Shown here one piece after another: positions 57,073 through 64,000 of a stretch of DNA of 64,000 bases. How positions within the stretch are numbered: the first letter of the stretch is position 1; each line of letters opens with the position of its first letter. The stretch is taken from contig NZ_JAGGRL010000007.1 in the NCBI RefSeq assembly GCF_018612915.1, positions 124,001 through 188,000 on the forward strand. Reading direction: 5' to 3'. The notes beneath the pieces were generated by a model. The model did not search any database and had not been told where the DNA came from. It worked only from the letters and a program-made list of their open reading frames with translations. The translations under genes and the position numbers were made by a program. The DNA is from Stenotrophomonas sp. ISL-67 (lineage in GTDB: Bacteria > Pseudomonadota > Gammaproteobacteria > Xanthomonadales > Xanthomonadaceae).

Positions 57073-57564
57073 ATGAGCCCATCCGATCCCAGCAGCCAGA
57101 CCATCCGTGCCACGCACGCCCTGCTCGACCTGGAGCAGTTCCTGCCGTACCGGCTGAGCGTTTTGTCCAACCGGGTCAGCGGCAACATCGCCAAGCTGTA
57201 TGGGGACCGTTATGGTCTGGCGATTCCCGAATGGCGGGTCATCACCATCCTGGCGTTGTACCCGGGCTCATCGGCGAGCGAGGTCTCCGACCGCACCGCG
57301 ATGGACAAGGTGGCGGTCAGCCGGGCCGTGGCCAGACTGCTCGAACGGGGCTTCATCAAACGTGAAACCCATGGCGATGACCGCCGCCGCTCGGTGCTGG
57401 CGCTGTCGGCGGCCGGGTTCGAGGTTTACGAGACCATCGCCCCGCTGGTGATCGAGATCACCCGCAAGCTGATGTCGGTGCTGAGCGAGGAGGAGGAGCA
57501 GACGCTGGAGAAGCTCATCCAGCGCCTGGCCGGCGACGGCCTGCAGCGGATGGATGAGGGCTGA
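57073..57564 (+). CDS. MarR family transcriptional regulator
   Basis: A 163-residue winged-helix regulator with the MarR pattern: dimer helix (LEQFLPYRLSVLSNRVSGN), recognition helix in DRTAMDKVAVSRAVARLLERG and wing FIKRETHGDDRRRSVLALSAAG. The start at 57073 places it divergent from hppD; the open frame upstream overlaps hppD and is ignored. Likely controls tyrosine catabolism in response to homogentisate or 4-hydroxyphenylpyruvate; inferred from position. Confidence 0.9.
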   Translation: MSPSDPSSQTIRATHALLDLEQFLPYRLSVLSNRVSGNIAKLYGDRYGLAIPEWRVITILALYPGSSASEVSDRTAMDKVAVSRAVARLLERGFIKRETHGDDRRRSVLALSAAGFEVYETIAPLVIEITRKLMSVLSEEEEQTLEKLIQRLAGDGLQRMDEG

Positions 57565-57595
57565 GCGGTAGGTGACGACCGTGGGTCATCACGCC

Positions 57596-58735
57596 TCAGC
57601 TGAGGTGCTTGCGCCGGGCGTATACCCACGGCGCGGCCAGCGCACCAATGGCGCCGGCAGCCAAGCCGAGCGAGGCCGCCACCGCCGCCGCTTCCAACGC
57701 CCCAGGCAGGGCCAGTGCGGCAATCACCAGCAAGGCGGCCGGCAGCGCGATGAAGGTCGCCAGGAAATAGCGCCAGCGCGGCGCCCACGTGCCCACCTGG
57801 AGCAGGCTCACCGGCATCCAGGTTTCGCCCGAGGCGTCCTCTGCGATCCTGGCCACCACCTTGGGCAGGTCTACTTCCACCGGGCCCTTGCCAGTGCGTG
57901 CGGTGGCCAGCGCGCGCGCCACCTCGTCGACCGACGGATAGGATGCCGGCCACGGCGTGGGCGCATTGACCCCGTAGGCAGTCAGCAGCGGCACGCTCAG
58001 CCACGGCGCCAGCAGCGGCCGCAGCCTGCGCCGGTCCAGTACGCACCAGACCTGGGCGATGCCGTTGGCAACCACGCTGTACAACGCCAGCTGGCCCGGC
58101 TCCGGGTAGGGCAGCACATGCACGCGCGCAGCCATGCTGGGATAGCCCATATCGCGCAGGAAGCCTGGACGGGTGCGGCCTTCGTGCGCCCACGCCAGGC
58201 CCAGCGGCGCGACCAGATAGGCCTCGGCCGGATCTTTCACACCGGCCGTGGCACGGTCATCGCTGGCCAGGAAGAATGCCAGCGATTTCGGTTCGGCCAC
58301 GTCGTGCAGGTCCCAACGACCGCTGTCACCCAGCACATGCTTGAGCGGCAACCGCGCGGGCGCGGTTTCGGCCTTGGTGGCGTTGTGCAGGTAGGGCAGT
58401 ACCGAGAGCACGAAACCCTGCAGGTCCACCCCGCGCGTGCCGTTGCCCTGCCATTCGCTGGGCAGCACGCCGGCCAGTGCCGGGTTGCGGGCCAGCTGGT
58501 CGAGCTGGGCCTTCTGTTCAACCAGCTTCTGCACCGCCGCCTTGAGCAGCACGTTGTCGGGCACCGACACCAGCGGCAGCCGATAGTGGATGGAGCCGGG
58601 CGCGGCGGTGTCTGCCTCGTGGGTCGCGTCGTGCGCCGAATGGTCGTCCATCAGCACATCCGCCGGCGGTAGGGTCACCCCGGCCGGTGCGTCTAGAAGG
58701 GTATCGGAAGTGCTGTCGCTGGCGCCGGGCTGCAT
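57596..58735 (-). CDS. Hypothetical protein with C-terminal membrane helices
   Basis: A 379-residue protein: an acidic, low-complexity N-terminus (1-48), a soluble mixed alpha/beta domain (about 50-320), and two hydrophobic helices at the end (FLATFIALPAALLVIAALAL and AVAASLGLAAGAIGALAAPWV) with a basic tail. The large domain would face the cytoplasm. I recognise no motif or family. It is a single gene between convergent MarR and the thioredoxin-like gene. Confidence 0.75.
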   Translation of the reverse strand: MQPGASDSTSDTLLDAPAGVTLPPADVLMDDHSAHDATHEADTAAPGSIHYRLPLVSVPDNVLLKAAVQKLVEQKAQLDQLARNPALAGVLPSEWQGNGTRGVDLQGFVLSVLPYLHNATKAETAPARLPLKHVLGDSGRWDLHDVAEPKSLAFFLASDDRATAGVKDPAEAYLVAPLGLAWAHEGRTRPGFLRDMGYPSMAARVHVLPYPEPGQLALYSVVANGIAQVWCVLDRRRLRPLLAPWLSVPLLTAYGVNAPTPWPASYPSVDEVARALATARTGKGPVEVDLPKVVARIAEDASGETWMPVSLLQVGTWAPRWRYFLATFIALPAALLVIAALALPGALEAAAVAASLGLAAGAIGALAAPWVYARRKHLS

Positions 58736-58795
58736 GCGTTCAATCCATGAGGTCCTTGGTCATAGCGGCAGCGGAACGGGCTTCTGTAGGGCAGG

Positions 58796-58824
58796 AAAAA
58801 AAAATGCCGCGATGATCGCGGCAT
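58796..58824 (-). terminator. Intrinsic terminator after the thioredoxin-like gene
   Basis: ATGCCGCGA/TCGCGGCAT stem with TGA loop; on the minus strand it is followed by a run of nine T. Confidence 0.9.
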
Positions 58825-58835
58825 TCTTCGTTGGG

Positions 58836-59441
58836 TCACGGCGCCGTCGGCGGCGCCCATTCCTTCATGAAGGCAAAGAAGCGTTCGCGGTTGTAGCCCT
58901 TCGGCTGGCCCTTGTCGGCCTCCAGCTCGCCGGTGAACTGCGAATGCAGCAGCGTGCCCTGTGCATCCAGCACGAACAGGTGCGGGTAGCCCTTGATCGG
59001 CGGGAACTGCGACAGGAAGGCGGCGTTCTCGTTGTCTTCGCTGTAGTTCACCTTCATCCAGACGTAGTTGGCATCGCGGAAGCTGCGGATCTCCGCATCG
59101 CCCTCGATGAACGCATCCAGCAGGTGGCACCACGAGCACCACTCCCCGCCCACGTCCAGCACGATGCGCTTGCCGCCCCGCTGGGCTTCGACCTTGGCCG
59201 TGGCCAGGTCGGCCACGGGATCGCGGCCCGGGTCGAACTGCGCGTTGAGTCCCGCGACCGCAGCGACATCCGCTGCGGCCGGCGTATTGCCCGAGGCCAC
59301 CGGTTGGCCGGGGTCGGCAATCGGTCGCTTCTGCTCGGTGGTATCCAGCGGCTGCGCAGGCGCGGCGGTGGGCGCCGACGGCGAACAGGCGGCCAGCAGG
59401 CCGGCCACGATCATCGAGGAACACCACGTTTTCATGCGCAT
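58836..59441 (-). CDS. Thioredoxin-like lipoprotein
   Basis: A 201-residue lipoprotein precursor with lipobox LAAC (Cys19), a Pro/Ala-rich linker, and a thioredoxin-fold domain whose active site is WCSWC (Cys102 and Cys105), preceded by KRIVLDVGGE and followed by the cis-Pro region FPPIKGYPHLFVLD. CSWC and DUF255/Thioredoxin_7-like spacing suggest a periplasmic disulfide reductase or chaperone partner. GAGG lies six bases before the start. It directly follows the peptide transporter (8 bp). Confidence 0.87.
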   Translation of the reverse strand: MRMKTWCSSMIVAGLLAACSPSAPTAAPAQPLDTTEQKRPIADPGQPVASGNTPAAADVAAVAGLNAQFDPGRDPVADLATAKVEAQRGGKRIVLDVGGEWCSWCHLLDAFIEGDAEIRSFRDANYVWMKVNYSEDNENAAFLSQFPPIKGYPHLFVLDAQGTLLHSQFTGELEADKGQPKGYNRERFFAFMKEWAPPTAP

Positions 59442-59449
59442 CGCAGACC

Positions 59450-60952
59450 TCACTTGACGCCGTGCATCAGCTTGTTGATCAACGGGGCGATCAGGAACAG
59501 CACCACGCCGGACCCGATCAAGGCCCAGAAGCCGAAGGTGTAGCCCTTCAGCGCCGATTCGACGGTCATGCCGCCTTCGCCACTCACCGCGCCGGCGAAG
59601 ATGCCCGACAGGTTGTTGCCGATGCCGGTGGACAGGAACCAGCCGCCCATGCCGAAGCCGACCAGGCGCACCGGCGCGAGCTTGGTCACCATCGACAGGC
59701 CGATCGGCGACAGGCACAGCTCACCGACCGACTGGATGACGTAGACCATGAACAGGGTCCAGAACGGGATCTTGCCGTCCACCACCATGCTCGACAGCGC
59801 CAGCATCAGCAGCGCGAACGCAGCACCGTTGAACAGCAGGCCCAGGCCGAACTTGCGCGGGATGGACGGATTGGCACGGCCCAGCTTGATCCAGATCCAG
59901 GCAATGATCGGGGCCAGGGTGATGATCGCCACCGAGTTCACCGACTGGAACCACGCGGTCGGGAAGGTCCAGCCACCCAGGTTGCGGTTGACGATGTTGT
60001 CGGCCAGGAAGGTGAAGGAACTGCCGGCCTGTTCGAAGAACATCCAGAACATCACGTTGAAGGCGAAGATGATCAGCATGGCGATCACGCGGTCGCGCTG
60101 CACCTTGCCCTCGCGGATGCCTTCCACCAGCAGCAGCACGCCCAGGGCGACGAACAGCGCACCGAGGATCCAGGCCAGCGCGGTGGCGCCGGTGGACAGC
60201 AGGAAGTAGGCCACCGGAACGGCAACCAGTGACCCGACGAACACCATCACCACGCGGCCCATGCCCTCGGCGCCGGCCGGCGGTGCGCCGATGCCCTTCA
60301 GGCCCGCACGACCGATGTAGAACCACGCCAGGCTGAGCAGCATGCCGATGCCCGAGGCGATGAACACCATCTTGTAGGACGGCATCGCTTCGGTACCGAA
60401 GACCTTTTCGGCCAGGTACTGGGTCAGAACCGGGGCGATCATCGCGCCGACATTGATGCCCATGTAGAAGATGGTGAAGCCCGAATCGCGGCGCTCATCC
60501 TTCAGGCCGTACAGCTTGCCCACCATGGTGGAGATGTTCGGCTTGAACAGGCCGTTGCCGATGATGATCGTGGCCAGGCCGAACTCGAACACTTCCTTGT
60601 TCGGCATGGCGACCATGAACAGGCCGGCGGCCATGATCACCGCGCCGGTCAGGATGGAGCGCTGGTAGCCCAGCACCCGGTCGGCAACGTAACCGCCGAA
60701 GATCGCTGCGGCGTACACCAGGGCCAGGTAGGCACCGTAGGTACGGCTGGCGGCGGCCTGGCCGGCCGAATCGCCGTCGAAGAACTGGGCCACGATGTAC
60801 AGCACCAGCGCCCAGCGGATCCCGTAGAACGCGAAGCGCTCCCAGAACTCGGTCATGAACAGCATCCACAGCGGGCGCGGATGGCCGAGGGTGGTCTTGA
60901 ACTCCGGCAGCGCCGGATCGGGAATGGATTTCGCGGCGGCGTCTACGCTCAT
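59450..60952 (-). CDS. POT family proton-coupled peptide transporter
   Basis: A 500-residue MFS protein with twelve or more helices. The family motif E-x-x-E-R-F is present at the first helix (TEFWERFAFYGIRWALVLYI), and the PTR2 signature GAVIMAAGLFMVAMPN / GNGLFKPNISTMVGKLY follows. Imports di- and tripeptides with protons. Met 60952 matches the family; the upstream frame is spurious. Followed closely by the thioredoxin-like lipoprotein gene. Confidence 0.93.
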   Translation of the reverse strand: MSVDAAAKSIPDPALPEFKTTLGHPRPLWMLFMTEFWERFAFYGIRWALVLYIVAQFFDGDSAGQAAASRTYGAYLALVYAAAIFGGYVADRVLGYQRSILTGAVIMAAGLFMVAMPNKEVFEFGLATIIIGNGLFKPNISTMVGKLYGLKDERRDSGFTIFYMGINVGAMIAPVLTQYLAEKVFGTEAMPSYKMVFIASGIGMLLSLAWFYIGRAGLKGIGAPPAGAEGMGRVVMVFVGSLVAVPVAYFLLSTGATALAWILGALFVALGVLLLVEGIREGKVQRDRVIAMLIIFAFNVMFWMFFEQAGSSFTFLADNIVNRNLGGWTFPTAWFQSVNSVAIITLAPIIAWIWIKLGRANPSIPRKFGLGLLFNGAAFALLMLALSSMVVDGKIPFWTLFMVYVIQSVGELCLSPIGLSMVTKLAPVRLVGFGMGGWFLSTGIGNNLSGIFAGAVSGEGGMTVESALKGYTFGFWALIGSGVVLFLIAPLINKLMHGVK

Positions 60953-61194
60953 GCGGGATTCCTGGGTTCGGTGGAAGACATGCACGTCCGATGTGCGAAA
61001 CAACGCGGGAGAATCCCAGAACAACGGCGTTCACGTCAAATACACGCCGATGTGTGCCGCTGGGCGCACGCTCGCTGAAATTGCATGTGCAACTACCGCC
61101 CGGGACCGGCCGGCGCAGCAACGACGGGGCCTGCCGCACCGTACGGGGGATGGCGCGGGAAAACATGAATGGGCCTGCGACGCGGCCCCCCGGC

Positions 61195-62073
61195 TCAGGC
61201 GTCGGGCGGCATCGGGTCGTCGTTGCGGATCGTGGTGCGCACCTGGAACAGCTCCGGGAAGAAGGTCAGCTCCAATGCCTGGCGCAGGAACCCCACCCCG
61301 CTGGAGCCGCCGGTGCCGCGCTTGAAGCCGATCACCCGCATCACCGTGCGCATGTGGCGGAAGCGCCACAGCTGGAAGGCGGTTTCCAGGTCCACCAGGT
61401 CCTCGCACAGCGCGTACTCGCGCCAGTAGCGGTCGGTGTTCTGGTAGATCCGTTCAAACACCGGGTGCAGCGCATCGTCGGCCACGTGCGGTTGCTGCCA
61501 GTCGCGATCGAGGTAGCCGGCCGGAATGGCATGCCCGAAGCGGGCCAGGTAACGCAGGAATTCCTCGTACAGACTGGGCGCGTCCAGTACCTGCTGCAGC
61601 TGCGCCTGGCCGGCCGGGTCGTGCGAGAACACCTGCAGCATCTGCGCGTTCTTGTTGCCCAGCAGGAATTCGATGTAGCGGTACTGCAGCGACTGGAAGC
61701 CCGACGAAGGCCCCAGCACGTCGCGGAAGCCCATGTATTCGGAGGGAGTGAGGGTTTCCAGCACCGACCACTGCTCGGTGAGCTGGCGCAGCACCTGCTT
61801 GCTGCGCGCCAGCACCTTCTGGCATTGCCAGACCTGGTCGCGCTGCAGGAAGCCGATCGCCGCGCGCAGTTCGTGCGCCAGCAACTTCAGCCACAGCTCC
61901 GAGGTCTGGTGCTGGATGATGAAGAGCATCTCGTCGTGGTGCGGCGGGTTGGAGAGCGGCTGCTGCGCCGACAGCAGCTGGTCCAGCCGCAGGTAGCCGG
62001 CGTAGGTGAGGCGACCTTCCAGGTCGGTGTGGATGCCGGCTTCCAGATCGCGTTGGTTCTTGTCGACAGACAT
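61195..62073 (-). CDS. kynA: Tryptophan 2,3-dioxygenase
   Basis: A 292-residue heme dioxygenase opening the indole ring of tryptophan to N-formylkynurenine. The distal-site and tryptophan-binding segments are typical: [55 protein letters not shown], and the proximal heme His in [25 protein letters not shown]. Met 62073 gives family length; the upstream frame is unsupported. It is divergent from the dehydrogenase operon. Confidence 0.95.
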   Translation of the reverse strand: MSVDKNQRDLEAGIHTDLEGRLTYAGYLRLDQLLSAQQPLSNPPHHDEMLFIIQHQTSELWLKLLAHELRAAIGFLQRDQVWQCQKVLARSKQVLRQLTEQWSVLETLTPSEYMGFRDVLGPSSGFQSLQYRYIEFLLGNKNAQMLQVFSHDPAGQAQLQQVLDAPSLYEEFLRYLARFGHAIPAGYLDRDWQQPHVADDALHPVFERIYQNTDRYWREYALCEDLVDLETAFQLWRFRHMRTVMRVIGFKRGTGGSSGVGFLRQALELTFFPELFQVRTTIRNDDPMPPDA

Positions 62074-62408
62074 GGCGGGGACCGCTTGAGGGGGTGAAAG
62101 CGTAGCGCAGTGGCCGGGTGCCTGTGCGGGCTGCCCCCTACGCTGGCGTGTGGAGCTGCGGCCGGGGCCGTGTTCAGCGCGGGCGGGACGAACCGGGTAC
62201 GCCGGCCGACAACCCGGCGGGAGCGCGCTCATGCGCCGTTGATACAACTGAATACGTTGATGTTATTGGCGTTTAGGGCATTTCATGGGGTATACCGGCG
62301 GTGCCAGCGGGGCAGTTCTTGCTGCGCCGCAGGACGGCTTTTTCATACGTCTTCCTTAACATGGCAATTCATATCATTTGTAACTTCCTGTCGAAGGTGC
62401 AGTACGCA
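62074..62408. promoter_or_regulatory. Divergent kynA / E1-alpha intergenic region
   Basis: No gene. Bases about 62240-62400 are clearly AT-richer than the neighbourhood and should hold the promoter(s) of the dehydrogenase operon. An in-frame ATG at 62361 could extend the E1-alpha N-terminus by 16 residues but has no ribosome site. Confidence 0.5.
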
Positions 62409-63491
62409 ATGACGGTTGCCGCTGAGTTCAAGATCGAATACCTGCAGTACCTGGGCACGGACGGCACGCTCGTCCGCGATGACCTGCCCGACGCCCTGCG
62501 CGACCCGCGCGCGCTGCTGCCGATGTTCAAGCAGATGCTGTTCGTGCGCGTGTTCGACGGCAAGTCGATCGCGCTGCAGCGCACCGGCAAGCTGGGTACC
62601 TACGCCGCCTGCCTGGGCCACGAAGCCGCACATGTCGGCATCGGCGCTTCCATGCAGAAGGACGACGTGTTCGCGCCGTCCTACCGCGAGTATGGCGCCA
62701 TGTTCATGCGTGGCGTGCGCCCGCGCGATGTCCTGATGTACTGGGGCGGCGACGAGCGTGGCAATGATTACGGTGGCAATGCGGCCAAGGACTTCCCGTT
62801 CTGCGTGCCGATTTCCACCCAGTGCCTGCACGCTGCCGGCGCCGCACTGAAGTTCAAGCTCAACCAGGAGAAGCAGATCGCCGTGGCCGTGTGTGGCGAC
62901 GGTGGCAGCTCCAAGACCGACTTCTACGCGGCACTGAACTCGGCCGGTGCCTACAAGCTGCCGCTGATCCTGTGCATCGTCAACAACGGCTGGGCCATCT
63001 CGGTGCCGCGTTCGGCCCAGACCGGTGCCGAAACGCTGGCCCAGAAGGGCCTGGCCGGTGGGCTGTTCTGCCTGCAGGTGGACGGCAACGATCTGATCGC
63101 GGTGATGGCCGCCATGCTGCAGGCACGCGAGCGCGCGCTGGCCGGCGACGGCGGCACCGTGCTGGAACTGATGACCTACCGCCTGTCCGACCACACCACC
63201 GCCGATGACGCGCGCCGCTACCGCGACGATGCCGAGGTCAAGGATGCCTGGCAGCGCGAGCCGATGCTGCGCCTGCGCAAGTACCTGATCGGCGCCGGCG
63301 TCTGGAGCGAGGAAGAGGAACAGGCGTGGACCGTCGAGTGCGGCAAGCGCGTGGATGAAGAGGTCAACCTGTACCTCAACACCCCGGTGCAGCCGGTCGA
63401 AGCGATGTTCGACTTCCTGTATGCCGATCCGCCGCAGGACCTGCTGGTCCAGCGCGCACAGGCGATTGCCCTGGAGCAGCGCCATGGATGA
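62409..63491 (+). CDS. pdhA: 2-oxoacid dehydrogenase (pyruvate dehydrogenase type) E1 component, alpha subunit
   Basis: A 360-residue thiamine-diphosphate subunit. The ThDP/Mg motif begins at GDGGSSKTDFY and ends in ILCIVNN, and the GHEAAHVGIGASM and DVFAPSYREYG segments are typical of alpha subunits of heterotetrameric E1. It starts an operon with E1 beta, overlapping it slightly or by 73 bp gap depending on start. Such alpha2beta2 enzymes act on pyruvate or branched-chain oxoacids; the substrate cannot be fixed from this part. Confidence 0.9.
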   Translation: MTVAAEFKIEYLQYLGTDGTLVRDDLPDALRDPRALLPMFKQMLFVRVFDGKSIALQRTGKLGTYAACLGHEAAHVGIGASMQKDDVFAPSYREYGAMFMRGVRPRDVLMYWGGDERGNDYGGNAAKDFPFCVPISTQCLHAAGAALKFKLNQEKQIAVAVCGDGGSSKTDFYAALNSAGAYKLPLILCIVNNGWAISVPRSAQTGAETLAQKGLAGGLFCLQVDGNDLIAVMAAMLQARERALAGDGGTVLELMTYRLSDHTTADDARRYRDDAEVKDAWQREPMLRLRKYLIGAGVWSEEEEQAWTVECGKRVDEEVNLYLNTPVQPVEAMFDFLYADPPQDLLVQRAQAIALEQRHG

Positions 63492-63564
63492 GATCAAGAA
63501 CGGCGCGTCCAGCGCGCAGACCAACGCCGCCGACAGCGCCGCTGTCGCGCGCGGAGAAGACATC

Positions 63565-64000
63565 ATGACCACCACGCCCATCACCCTCATCGAAGCCATC
63601 ACCCAGGCACTGGCGTGGGAGCTGGAACACGACAAATCGGTGCTGGTGCTGGGCGAAGACGTGGGCGTCAACGGCGGCGTGTTCCGCGCCACCGCCGGGC
63701 TGCAGCAGCGCTTCGGCGCGGACCGCATCCTGGACACCCCGCTGGATGAAACCACCATCGCCGGCCTGACCATTGGTCTGGCCGCGCAGGGCATGAAGCC
63801 GGTGGCCGAAGCCCAGTTCGATGGCTTCATGTACCCCATGGTGGACCACATCATCTGCCATGCCGCACGCCTGCGTTACCGCACCCGTGGCCGCCTGCAC
63901 TGCCCGATGGTGCTGCGCGTGCCGTGGGGCGGCGGCATCCGCGCGCCGGAGCACCACAGCGAAGCCAACGAGGCGATCTTCACCAACGTGCCGGGCCTGC
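63565..64000 (+). CDS. pdhB: 2-oxoacid dehydrogenase E1 component, beta subunit (truncated by window end)
   Basis: The first 145 residues of an E1 beta subunit are visible: TPITLIEAITQALAWELEHD, VLGEDVGVNGGVFRATAGL, DTPLDETTIAGLTIGLAAQG and the FDGFMYPMVDHIICHAARLR segment. Met 63565 has GGAG eight bases upstream and is the family start; Met 63484, overlapping the pdhA stop, would add 27 unconserved residues. The 3' end lies outside the window, where an E2 gene is expected. Confidence 0.9.
   Translation, partial: MTTTPITLIEAITQALAWELEHDKSVLVLGEDVGVNGGVFRATAGLQQRFGADRILDTPLDETTIAGLTIGLAAQGMKPVAEAQFDGFMYPMVDHIICHAARLRYRTRGRLHCPMVLRVPWGGGIRAPEHHSEANEAIFTNVPGL

Overview
The window is GC-rich chromosomal DNA from a member of the Xanthomonadaceae, most likely Stenotrophomonas. 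Supporting evidence: an adaptor plus two RND permeases arranged like smeIJK, a Clp-type CRP protein, a type IV secretion effector with a Xanthomonas-type C-terminal domain (XVIPCD), a trpEGDC block, and many short GTAG-ended palindromes of the kind described in S. maltophilia (SMAG elements). I see no insertion sequence, prophage, CRISPR array or origin. The longest antisense frames are shadows of GC-rich genes.

Layout. 1-14 kb: the end of queF, an exported M20 peptidase, the three-gene RND efflux operon, a YccS-type membrane protein, and a fused lysophospholipid transporter/acyltransferase. 14-25 kb: two small dispanins with a DUF2752 protein; ampE and nudC; erpA, a bactofilin and a coiled-coil membrane protein; DUF4126; a two-gene signalling unit (REC-GGDEF-EAL protein with lost catalytic motifs plus a hybrid histidine kinase); bfr and bfd. 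25-31 kb: tRNA-Gln and tRNA-Met, rppH, rplM-rpsI, coq7, sugE, speD, clp, and a TSUP permease.

31-41 kb: trpE-trpG-trpD-trpC and a HAD phosphatase on the minus strand. Next to trpE lies an accessory module: a lipase-domain XVIPCD effector divergent from two related ankyrin lipoproteins, which I read as an antibacterial effector with immunity proteins. A lipid kinase follows, then a region ending in a strong plus-strand terminator with no gene in front of it, a candidate GGA-rich small RNA. 42-52 kb: GNAT, rpe, a DnaJ-domain protein, purC, a DUF962 protein, and a six-gene Mrp-type cation/proton antiporter operon in which subunits A and B are fused, then a Na+/Ca2+-type exchanger.

52-64 kb: small hypothetical proteins, a yefM-yoeB toxin-antitoxin pair with a visible TGTACA operator, tyrosine catabolism genes hppD and hmgA with a divergent MarR regulator, a membrane-tailed hypothetical, a thioredoxin-like lipoprotein, a POT peptide transporter, kynA, and the start of an E1 alpha/E1 beta 2-oxoacid dehydrogenase operon cut by the window end. 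Points most worth checking are the effector/immunity module, the candidate sRNA at 41.2 kb, a Trp-rich ORF overlapping the trpE start, and the catalytically dead c-di-GMP-type protein.
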